From JAYEJW01 sp034716535 (GTDB taxonomy: Bacteria; Pseudomonadota; Gammaproteobacteria; Chromatiales; Chromatiaceae): DNA of 6,209 nucleotides. A program made the translations under genes and the position numbers. The stretch is from NCBI GenBank assembly GCA_034716535.1, contig JAYEJW010000578.1:1-6209 (forward strand), in the 5' to 3' direction. Below the pieces are notes generated by a model. That model saw nothing but the letters and a program-made list of their open reading frames with translations, was not told where the DNA came from and made no database searches. Position 1 is the stretch's first letter, and each line of letters begins with the position of its first letter. Shown here piece after piece: positions 1 through 6,209 of this stretch.

Positions 1-3000
1 AGCTGCTCCGAATGGGTCTTGGCGGCAGCGTATTCAATCCCGGAGATTTCCTCCGAGAGGCAGTTGAGAATTTTCTGCCGTACCCTCTGCGCGGTATTTC
101 GAAGCCAGATGCTCGACACCAGGGTGATGGTCACAGACAGGCCGATGAGACCGAGCACGCTGCCGGGCGTGTCCCAGTTGTCGAAGCGCGTGCTGAACGA
201 AAACAGGATGAACAATATTACGATGAATGGAACATAGACCAAGTTGCCGCTCGGCTCGGTGCGGCGTGCGGCAAACTCGATCGTAAGCCAGTAGTCGACC
301 GCGGCCCGCATTTCAGGCTCAAGACGGAAGTCCCCGAGGCCCAGCTTCGCGGGCCAGGAGACCTCCCCCGCTCCCATGTGCCTCAGCAGCGTTCCGCACA
401 GAAGGGCCTCGTCCAAGGCCGCAAAGAGCAGGATCACGAAGGGTACACCGAGTGCGATGAGGCCGTTGAAGGTGGAGAACCAGTAGGCGCCCGCTCCTCG
501 GTGTGGTGAGAGCGGGTCACCGAGTCCGTACAGGATGAGCACGCCAAGGAGCCAGAATGCGGCCGATGCGGTCAGAACCCGGAGCGCGCGTGGGCGCATC
601 CCTGCAAACTGCCGGTAGTACCTCCATACCTGCGCCGCCGCCACACCATCCCCTATCGGAGGCGATTCTGGGGTGCGTTGTTCGGCAATAAGCGGCAGAT
701 CATGGGCGACGAGCCGTCTGATGCGCCGAACAAGGGGCACATTGGCGCGCGCATCCCGTGCGTCCGCGTACCACTGGGAAAAGCTTTTCCTGTAGCGCCC
801 GCTGAGATCGCCGTCCTGGCTGACGGGCAGTTTGAAATCCTGCAGCAAATTCTGGTCTGTGCGTTCGAGCAAGCGCCAGCCGGAGATCAGGAATAGGCAC
901 GCCAGAAATCCCGCCAGCAGACGCGCGAGCTCCGAAGGCCAGATGCTGACGCCGCCGCTCCAGGCGAATGGCTCTTCGCCCGACGAGGCCACGGCAATGA
1001 GCCAGGCCAGCAGTGACAGGTAGAACAGGCTGGCGCCGAGGTAGAGCCAGGGCGACAAGCGCCACGCCGGCGCCGATGTGTCGGACCGATGGTCGCCGTC
1101 GGGCGCGGACCCAGGGGCGCTTGGCTCCCGGCTCGAACATTCGGTCTGCTTCGAGCTCCACGGCAGCAGGCCGCGCAGCCAGTGGCGTGCTTGGGGTAGC
1201 ACCCAGACGGCCAGAAAAAGGGCGAGGAGACCGGCAAGAACGAGCGTCGGAGCATGGTTGCGAGCGAACTCCCAAGAGTCCGGGCCTGTGCTCTTCAGCG
1301 AGTCCGCGGTCGGGCCGACTTTGTCGTTATCCGCAGGTTTGACGCCGGGTGTGCGGTAACAAGGCTCCTTCTTGTCGGTGCCGACGGGCGTCGCGTCGCC
1401 GATGTCATTGCACGGCGCTTCCGGGGTCTTCAGATCGAAGAAGCGGCGATAACCGACCTCGAAGATGCGCGGCTTAGGTTTGGGCTTCTGGTATGAAGCG
1501 CCGGGCTCACCCTCCTCGAACACTTGTCTGGTCGCTAGAAACACGGCCGTCTGATAAGAGTCGCGGAACGGCAGAACCTTGCGCTGATGTTCGCGGCTCA
1601 GCGTGAGGCCGAAGGACGAGCCGATGACCAGGTTGCGCGTCCACCGGAACACCTTCGCGTCCAGGTACCGGGCGTCGAGATCCGTTGTGAAGTAGAGCTG
1701 CGACGGGAAGCGCTCCTTCAACGCTTGCAGAATCAGCAGCTTGTCGTAGAAGTCACTGCCCAGGATACCGAATGCCTTGATCGATCCCCGGTCGTCTCGA
1801 CGCAGTTGCCAGTCCAGCGCCTCGATCTCCCGCGTCATGCGCCTGAGATAGTCGAACTGGCTTCCGCCGACGGCGGGTTCTTTGAAACCCCCTTCGCCGC
1901 CTGTGGCAAGGGCGACGACGTCTGTCTTGCCCGCGTCGCGCTGCAGCTTCACTTTGTTTGCGTCCGCCGGCGTGTCGCCGTCGAGCCCTCTAATGTAAGC
2001 GAATTGGTGGATCCAGGGGGCCGCCTGCTTCACCCGACCGTAACATTCCTTTTCCTCATCTTTGTCCTCTTCCCGCCCTTGGCACCAGCTCCAGGTGGCC
2101 TGTTGCCGGAACAGGTGCGGCAGGGTGCGACCGAACTTGGTGTCCCATTCTGAAATCAGCGCCACATGGTCTCTCGGCGCGACCTCGGGGTCGGGCCGGT
2201 ACAGGGGGGACCACTTGTTGAACGCCGAGAAGAGACTGGAGATGAGGCTATTGTCGCCCCAAGACGCCGTGGGGTCGATGCCCCGGAGCCGGAGCTCGCC
2301 GAGCAAATAGGCCACGATCTCGTCGTCGGTTGTAATCGTCCGATGGAAGACGAATGTCTCACCGGAACCCTCAATTTCCACCATACCCTCTGCGACGTCA
2401 TGCCCTACCAAATTCTGAGACGGCGTTGTTGCGACGGGCGAGATCAGCTGAAAGTCTTGATATCGGGCGTCCGAGTCACCAAGGTAGGAAAAGCCACCCT
2501 TGCACGTGCGCCTGCCCTCCAGCTCACGGTAGACCTCTTTCAGGCTGTCGGAGCTGGCGGGCCCGAGGACGCGAACCGCAGCGGGAAACTCGGCAACCTC
2601 GTCGCCTGCGATTTCGCTGAGCATCCTATTGAGCAGGCACAGCGGTCCCTCGGCGCCAAAGACATCGTCGTCCAGCCAGAGCACAAGGACAGGTTTCTTT
2701 CCGCCGCCCCGGCGAAAGGCTTCGAACGGAATGTCCAGCTTCCCGCGGCCGTCTTTTCCGAACTCCCATTGCCAATGTCCCAGACGGTCGCTGCGCACCG
2801 GTAGTCGATTGCTGGTGCCGAGTCCCGCAAGAACCGCGAGCCGCCGGCGCAGGCGTGTCTCGCGCAGCGTCGGATAAGGTCCCCCTGAGACCAGAATCGG
2901 CATCAGCACGATCTCGGCGTCGTGCTTTGCGAGGTCATTCAGGTAGTCACGAACGGGGTTGGCGGGCGGTCTGACGTCGCTTTGGTCTGATCCCGAATTT

Positions 3001-3221
3001 TCCTGGTTCGAGGCCGGTCGAATGCGCGCGATGGCTTCGAACGGGTCCTCCCAAAGACGCGCGGGGACGACCTCGTATCGCCCCAAGGGAGCCGGCTCTA
3101 TCTTTGCCGACCGGGGGCGCTCGGACTCCAGCGGCGGTCGGTTCATGACCGCTGCCAAGATCAGCAACACCGCGACCACCAAGCCCGATAGATTGATTCC
3201 GAGCTGACCCTGTCCGATCAT
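1..3221 (-). CDS. Large membrane protein: N-terminal anchor, type I periplasmic-binding-protein-like domain, seven C-terminal membrane segments (3' end outside window)
   Basis: This is one open frame of 1,073 codons with no stop, running off the left edge. The ATG at 3221 is preceded by GGAG (3234-3231) with a 9-nt spacer; no ATG, GTG or TTG lies in frame between it and the end of tpm. Residues 7-26 are a hydrophobic anchor. Residues 100-600 carry, in order, motifs like those of LivJ-type binding proteins: PILVSGGPY (108-116), GPASSD (220-225), ISPVATTPS (260-268), FHRTITTDDE (292-301), VALISEWDTKFGR (353-365), FGILGSDFYDK (484-494), FTTDLDAR (511-518) and FRDSYQTAVFLAT (552-564). Hydrophobic segments follow near 658-675, 725-745, 763-782, 882-899, 916-936, 994-1010 and 1019-1040. 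Loops 676-724, 783-881, 937-993 and the tail after 1041 are Arg-rich, so the positive-inside rule puts residues 27-655 in the periplasm. Six ectodomain cysteines (195, 240, 380, 393, 604, 621) could form disulfides. Coding status is very sure; the binding fold is inferred from motif order; ligand and function are unknown. Confidence 0.93.
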   Translation of the reverse strand, partial: MIGQGQLGINLSGLVVAVLLILAAVMNRPPLESERPRSAKIEPAPLGRYEVVPARLWEDPFEAIARIRPASNQENSGSDQSDVRPPANPVRDYLNDLAKHDAEIVLMPILVSGGPYPTLRETRLRRRLAVLAGLGTSNRLPVRSDRLGHWQWEFGKDGRGKLDIPFEAFRRGGGKKPVLVLWLDDDVFGAEGPLCLLNRMLSEIAGDEVAEFPAAVRVLGPASSDSLKEVYRELEGRRTCKGGFSYLGDSDARYQDFQLISPVATTPSQNLVGHDVAEGMVEIEGSGETFVFHRTITTDDEIVAYLLGELRLRGIDPTASWGDNSLISSLFSAFNKWSPLYRPDPEVAPRDHVALISEWDTKFGRTLPHLFRQQATWSWCQGREEDKDEEKECYGRVKQAAPWIHQFAYIRGLDGDTPADANKVKLQRDAGKTDVVALATGGEGGFKEPAVGGSQFDYLRRMTREIEALDWQLRRDDRGSIKAFGILGSDFYDKLLILQALKERFPSQLYFTTDLDARYLDAKVFRWTRNLVIGSSFGLTLSREHQRKVLPFRDSYQTAVFLATRQVFEEGEPGASYQKPKPKPRIFEVGYRRFFDLKTPEAPCNDIGDATPVGTDKKEPCYRTPGVKPADNDKVGPTADSLKSTGPDSWEFARNHAPTLVLAGLLALFLAVWVLPQARHWLRGLLPWSSKQTECSSREPSAPGSAPDGDHRSDTSAPAWRLSPWLYLGASLFYLSLLAWLIAVASSGEEPFAWSGGVSIWPSELARLLAGFLACLFLISGWRLLERTDQNLLQDFKLPVSQDGDLSGRYRKSFSQWYADARDARANVPLVRRIRRLVAHDLPLIAEQRTPESPPIGDGVAAAQVWRYYRQFAGMRPRALRVLTASAAFWLLGVLILYGLGDPLSPHRGAGAYWFSTFNGLIALGVPFVILLFAALDEALLCGTLLRHMGAGEVSWPAKLGLGDFRLEPEMRAAVDYWLTIEFAARRTEPSGNLVYVPFIVILFILFSFSTRFDNWDTPGSVLGLIGLSVTITLVSSIWLRNTAQRVRQKILNCLSEEISGIEYAAAKTHSEQ

Positions 3222-3340
3222 GCTGGTTCGCTCCGTCTGTGTCCCGTGCTCCGTTTCCTCTGTCCAATGGTAGTCAATGCAGCCGTTGCCATGGTCCCAG
3301 CGCGTCGTGCCATGCGCACCGTCTCCATACCGAAAGCGTG

Positions 3341-4000
3341 CTACGCGCGGGGCTGCAGCTTGTACACATGCTCTGTGAGGCGGCTCAGCCCCCGCTGCTG
3401 GAAGCGCGGATTTTCCGCCCACACGTCAAGCTCCGCCAGGAGCTTGATATCGAAACGCCCGCCGAGCAGCGCCCGCACCTCTTTTTCAGGCACCGAGAAA
3501 GGCGGACCCGGCATTTCGTCTTGGATGTAATCCAGGGTAACGAGCAGGATCTTCGTCTCATCCCGGATCAGCCCCTTGAGGTGCTCCGCGTAACCAGGAC
3601 GCATGTGCGGCGGCAGGGCAATCAATGACGCCCGGTCGAAGACCGCTTCCACGCCATCGAGGTGCGCCGCCGTAAGGTCAAAAAAGTCTCCGCACAACAA
3701 CTCGATCTCGTCGACGCGATAGCGCCGGAACGGCGGCTCGTCGACAACCTCGGGCTTCAGACCGTTCTCTGCGAAGAAGGCATCCACCGCGAGCGGACTG
3801 ATCTCCACCCCCAGCACCCTGTGGCCTTGGCCGGCCAGCCACAGAAGGTCCAGCGTCTTGCCGCAAAGGGGGACGAAGACCCGCGCGTCCGACGTTACGC
3901 CCAGCCGCGGCCAGTGCTCCTGCAGGTGGACGTTGATCTCGTCCCGGTGCCATCCGATCTCCCCGCGTCGCCAGCGCTCGTGCCAGAATTCAGGTTCCAT
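3341..4000 (-). CDS. tpm: Thiopurine S-methyltransferase
   Basis: A cytoplasmic class I SAM-dependent methyltransferase of 219 residues, close to the usual 218 of bacterial members. The family methylates thiopurine sulfur, and the bacterial enzymes are linked to methylation of selenium and tellurium compounds and to tellurite tolerance. Visible features are the N-terminal EFWHERW (4-10) with IGWH (15-18), both typical of the family; the SAM-binding segment VPLCGKTLDL (43-52), followed by VLGVEIS (62-68) with E66 as the likely ribose-binding acid; GDFFDL (104-109); and DRASLIALPP (122-131). The frame opens upstream with a TTG at 4012, but the ATG at 4000 fits better: it gives the family's usual Met-x-Pro-Glu-Phe-Trp start and has GGAA at 4010-4007 with a 6-nt spacer. 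The gene is intact and ends in TAG. It lies 221 nt after the OmpA-domain gene and 119 nt before the large membrane protein, so it may have its own promoter, though I see no convincing one. Confidence 0.95.
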   Translation of the reverse strand: MEPEFWHERWRRGEIGWHRDEINVHLQEHWPRLGVTSDARVFVPLCGKTLDLLWLAGQGHRVLGVEISPLAVDAFFAENGLKPEVVDEPPFRRYRVDEIELLCGDFFDLTAAHLDGVEAVFDRASLIALPPHMRPGYAEHLKGLIRDETKILLVTLDYIQDEMPGPPFSVPEKEVRALLGGRFDIKLLAELDVWAENPRFQQRGLSRLTEHVYKLQPRA

Positions 4001-4012
4001 TATCGATTCCAA

Positions 4013-4026
4013 ACCCGTTGACGGGT
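4013..4026. promoter_or_regulatory. Perfect 6-bp palindrome just upstream of the tpm ribosome binding site
   Basis: ACCCGT-TG-ACGGGT is a perfect inverted repeat ending 13 nt before the tpm ATG. In the tpm transcript it could fold as a 5-bp stem closed by a UCAA loop directly 5' of the GGAA ribosome binding site. As DNA it could instead be a short operator half-site pair. No poly-U follows, so it is not a terminator. Whether it regulates anything is inference, since a 6-bp palindrome can occur by chance in GC-rich DNA. Confidence 0.3.
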
Positions 4027-4162
4027 GCCATCACCAGTTCAGGCTGCGATCTGCTCGAAGGAGAAATGTCGAAGAATGCGTTGTGAACGGTTTCGCCATC
4101 TTCCAACAAGACGACGAATTATTGCGCAGCGAGCGAGTTTCCACTACCCGGACTGTTCTCGG

Positions 4163-4199
4163 CCATCCCTATCCTCGGCCTCACAAAACCCTAGGATGG
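4163..4199. repeat. Imperfect inverted repeat (possible stem-loop) after the OmpA-domain gene
   Basis: CCATCCCTA (4163-4171) pairs with TAGGATGG (4192-4199) over eight base pairs with one bulged C, leaving a 20-nt loop. It starts 22 nt beyond the stop of the OmpA-domain gene in the direction of transcription. The right arm runs on as GGATGGGCGGAGCGCAGC (4194-4211), which from memory looks like the start of short dispersed hairpin repeats of the GGATGGG...GAGCGCAGC...CCCATC type in proteobacterial intergenic regions. The matching second half is degenerate here. A 7-nt direct repeat, CTCGGCC, also lies at 4158-4164 and 4174-4180. There is no downstream U tract, so a Rho-independent terminator is unlikely. 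Confidence 0.35.
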
Positions 4200-4221
4200 G
4201 CGGAGCGCAGCAATGCTTGGC

Positions 4222-5481
4222 CTAGGGCGTGGTGAGCTTGATCTCGATGCGCCGGTTCTTCCGGTAGGCGTCCGCACTAGAGCCGGCTTCCAGGGGACGG
4301 TGCTCGCCGAATCCGGTGGCGGCCATGCGTCGCTGAGGGATGCCCTGGCTCGCCAGGTACTCCACAACAGAGAGCGCACGGGCGGTCGAGAGCTCCCAGT
4401 TGGTCGCGAACTCTCCATCGCCGCGCAGGGGAACCCGGTCGGTGTGGCCGTCCACACGCAGGATCCAGTCCAGGTTGGCGGGGATCTGGGCGTTGAGCTG
4501 CTTTAGCGTACGCGCCAACCGGGTGAGCTGGGCCTTACCCGCCTCCCCCAGCTCGGCGGATCCTGAGCCGAATAGGAGCTCTGACTGGAAGACGAATCGG
4601 TCGCCTTCCACCTTGATGTCCGGGTTCTCGCCCAGGGCCTCCTTGACCCTGCCGAAGAACTCGGAGCGGTAACGCTGCAGCTCGTTGACCCGGCGGGCGA
4701 GCTCGATGTTGAGGCGCTTGCCGAGGTCCTCGATCTGCTCCGCCTGCTCCATCTTCTCGGTCTCGGCCAGGTCCAATGCCTGTCCGATGGTCTGGAGCTG
4801 CTCCTGCAACTCCGTGATGCGCCGGTTGAGCAGCGTCATCTCGGCCTGGGCGTCGGCGGAGAGGCGTTTCTCCTGATCGAGCGCATCCTGCTGCTCGCCG
4901 ACCAGGGCGCTCAAGGCCTGGATGCGGATGTCTCGCTCCTGAACCTGCTTCTGGGCGAGCAGGGTACGCTCTCCCTCCTCGGCGAGCCTGGCCTCCAGGG
5001 CCTTGGAACGGTCCCTCGTCTCTCCCAGCTCGCCGGAAAGCGCCTCCATGGACGCGGCCAGGGTTCCCACGCGCGCCTCAAGCTCATCGCGCACCTTGCG
5101 AAGGGCGTCGATGTCCTGCTGCAGGCTGGCCATCTGAAGGAGCTGTTGCTCGATGGTCGCGCGGTCCTTGTCGCCCTGGTCGATCAGCGCCTGCTTTTCC
5201 GCCGTGAGGCTGGCGACGGTGTCGGACAAACGGCCGACCTCGGTGTGCAGGGAGGCAGAGCGCTCCCGTTCCAGGCCAAGCTCCTCAGTGAGTACCGCCA
5301 GGCGCTGGTGCAGCACCTCGAGCTCGAACTCCTGATCCGAGACCACTTGGCGCAACAGGAACTGGGCGAGGGTGAAGATCAGCAGAACGAAGATGACGAC
5401 CATCAAGAGCGCCGCCAAGGCGTCCACGTACCCCGGCCAGACGTTGACGCTGCGCCCACTGCGGCGGATGCCCGTGAACAC
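4222..5481 (-). CDS. MotB-like protein: one membrane segment, long coiled coil, C-terminal OmpA peptidoglycan-binding domain
   Basis: A 419-residue inner-membrane protein expected to be the wall-anchored partner of the channel protein encoded just upstream. Residues 15-43 form a single membrane segment starting WPGYVDALAALL; D20 sits where MotB-type proteins carry the proton-binding aspartate. Residues of about 44-285 are rich in Glu, Gln, Arg and Leu with heptad-like spacing, indicating a very long coiled coil. The OmpA domain fills about 286-419, with DGHTDR (344-349), NWELSTARA (361-369), GFGEHRP (390-396) and NRRIEI (409-414). D348 and R368 match the diaminopimelate-contacting Asp and Arg of this family. 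The start is GTG at 5481, supported by AGGGGG (5492-5487) with a 5-nt spacer; that ribosome binding site begins directly after the TAA of the upstream gene. The short spacing and matched families show co-transcription and a joint complex. Load or substrate is unknown. The protein is longer than typical MotB because of the coiled coil. Confidence 0.94.
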   Translation of the reverse strand: MFTGIRRSGRSVNVWPGYVDALAALLMVVIFVLLIFTLAQFLLRQVVSDQEFELEVLHQRLAVLTEELGLERERSASLHTEVGRLSDTVASLTAEKQALIDQGDKDRATIEQQLLQMASLQQDIDALRKVRDELEARVGTLAASMEALSGELGETRDRSKALEARLAEEGERTLLAQKQVQERDIRIQALSALVGEQQDALDQEKRLSADAQAEMTLLNRRITELQEQLQTIGQALDLAETEKMEQAEQIEDLGKRLNIELARRVNELQRYRSEFFGRVKEALGENPDIKVEGDRFVFQSELLFGSGSAELGEAGKAQLTRLARTLKQLNAQIPANLDWILRVDGHTDRVPLRGDGEFATNWELSTARALSVVEYLASQGIPQRRMAATGFGEHRPLEAGSSADAYRKNRRIEIKLTTP

Positions 5482-5492
5482 GAAGGCCCCCT

Positions 5493-6209
5493 TTAGCGCT
5501 GAGACTCGGGCGCCTGGGAATCGCCCGCGCGCTTTTTGATCAGCAGGGCCTCCAGCAGGCGGCGTTGGGCGCGCATCTCTTCGAGCACTGGGTCCGCCGC
5601 TGGCTCGCCCTCGTCACCCCCCTCTCCCTCGGGCAGCGGCTCGCTTGCCCTGGGCCGCGCTCCCGTGCCGGGCTCGTCGATGAGCTGGGTGACCCCGGAC
5701 AACCATTCCTCGAGGCCGTTGAAGAACCGGTTCTGCGCATGGCCTGCCTGTATATCGAGGAAACCCAGCACCAGAGAGCCGCCCAGGCCGAACAGCGAGG
5801 AGCTGAAAGCGGTGCCCATGCCGTCCAGGGGCGCCTCCAACCCGGCCTTGAGGTTGGCGAAGACCAGATCCACGTCGCCGCCGGAGACGTCCAGACCGGA
5901 GATGACCTGCCCCACGGCGCTGACGGTGCCGAGCAGGCCCCAGAAGGTGCCGAGAAGCCCCAGGAAGATCAACAAACCGATCATGTAGCGGGAGATCTCC
6001 CGGGACTCGTCCAGGCGGGCGCGAATGCCGTCCAGCACCGTGCGAAGAGACAGCGCGGAGAGGCGGAAGCGGTCCTTGCGCCGGCCGTGGAGGTGGCGCG
6101 CCAGGGGCTTGAGCAACCGCGGTTCTTCGGTGACGGAAATGCCGGTCTCGCCGGTTCGGAACAGCTTGATCCAGGTAATCTCGGGTCCGAGCATGAGGAC
6201 GTGGCGGAT
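5493..6209 (-). CDS. MotA/TolQ/ExbB-family proton channel protein (5' end outside window)
   Basis: The channel-forming half of an ion-driven inner-membrane motor or force-transducing complex, partnered with the MotB-like protein 11 nt downstream. The frame is open to the right edge (239 codons visible). The Met codon at 6194 is probably internal, because the five codons before it (IRHVL) continue in frame and because an N-terminal membrane segment expected for ExbB/TolQ-like proteins is missing. Counting from the first visible codon, a hydrophobic segment at about 75-102 contains GLLIFLGLLGTFWGLLGT, and another at about 126-153 contains GMGTAFSSSLFGLGGS. These glycine- and threonine-rich helices are the pore hallmark of the family, with likely pore threonines at 88 and 133. 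QAGHAQNRFFNGLEEWL follows the second helix. The last 60 or so residues are a Pro/Glu/Gly-rich acidic linker and then a short charged helix (EEMRAQRRLLEALL). The stop is TAA at 5495-5493. It differs from ZorA of Zorya defence, which has a long C-terminal tail. Confidence 0.92.
   Translation of the reverse strand: MRHVLMLGPEITWIKLFRTGETGISVTEEPRLLKPLARHLHGRRKDRFRLSALSLRTVLDGIRARLDESREISRYMIGLLIFLGLLGTFWGLLGTVSAVGQVISGLDVSGGDVDLVFANLKAGLEAPLDGMGTAFSSSLFGLGGSLVLGFLDIQAGHAQNRFFNGLEEWLSGVTQLIDEPGTGARPRASEPLPEGEGGDEGEPAADPVLEEMRAQRRLLEALLIKKRAGDSQAPESQR

Noticed and set aside
700..1275. Minus-strand 191-codon ORF in another frame
   Set aside because: Its Arg/Pro/Ala-rich product overlaps the membrane-helix region of the large protein, whose own frame gives clean hydrophobic segments.
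1587..2804. Long plus-strand ORFs (188 and 212 codons) opposite the large protein
   Set aside because: They lie wholly inside the 1,073-codon minus-strand frame, have no recognisable motifs, and are typical antisense shadows of GC-rich coding DNA.
2947..3267. Minus-strand 106-codon ORF at the start of the large gene
   Set aside because: It is out of frame with the ATG at 3221; the large gene's frame supplies the ribosome binding site, membrane anchor and continuous protein.
3249..3277. TTGACT at 3277-3272 as a -35 box for the large gene
   Set aside because: At 17-nt spacing the sequence is ACGGAG, with no resemblance to a -10 box.
3222..3340. Terminator after tpm
   Set aside because: Only a 4-bp GTGC/GCAC stem is visible, with no U tract.
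4008..4035. Sigma-54 promoter before tpm (GATGGCACCCGTCAACG)
   Set aside because: The TGGCAC half is present, but the -12 half reads AACG instead of TTGC, and it would lie too close to the ribosome binding site.
4066..4086. Plus-strand AGGAGAA-ATG as a small gene start
   Set aside because: The frame ends in TGA after six codons, and no coding context supports it.
4222..6209. Zorya anti-phage system (ZorAB)
   Set aside because: The channel protein lacks the long ZorA tail, the partner carries the coiled coil instead, and no ZorC, ZorD or ZorE gene follows; tpm does.

Overview
The window is GC-rich, densely coding bacterial DNA in which every gene I can support lies on the minus strand. Gene content (thiopurine methyltransferase, and a MotA/TolQ/ExbB-like channel protein paired with an OmpA-domain partner) and base composition suggest a high-GC proteobacterium, most likely a gammaproteobacterium. 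That placement is inference from gene families only.

Layout, read in the direction of transcription (right to left). At the right edge is the 3' part of a MotA/TolQ/ExbB-family proton-channel gene (6209 to 5493; its 5' end is outside the window). After 11 nt comes a GTG-started gene for a MotB-like protein with one membrane segment, a long coiled coil and a C-terminal OmpA-type peptidoglycan-binding domain (5481 to 4222). These two form a clear two-gene operon and probably one energised inner-membrane complex that reaches the cell wall. A 221-nt gap follows, with an imperfect inverted repeat near the end of the OmpA gene and a small perfect palindrome just before the next gene. Then comes tpm, thiopurine S-methyltransferase (4000 to 3341).

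After another 119 nt, the left half of the window (3221 to 1) is one uninterrupted reading frame of at least 1,073 codons that leaves the window without a stop. I translated it codon by codon and found no stop. It has an N-terminal membrane anchor, a large soluble region of about 600 residues, and then seven more hydrophobic segments with Arg-rich loops where the positive-inside rule would put the cytoplasm. The soluble part carries a series of motifs, in the right order, that resemble type I periplasmic-binding proteins of the LivJ/Leu-Ile-Val-binding class, with long family-specific insertions. I know of no named function for this protein. My reading is a membrane-bound ligand-sensing or transport-associated protein, and it is the most interesting item here.

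The MotA/OmpA pair works as one unit. Nothing in the sequence ties tpm or the large membrane protein to it beyond shared orientation. I found no tRNA, rRNA, CRISPR array, transposase or clear Rho-independent terminator.
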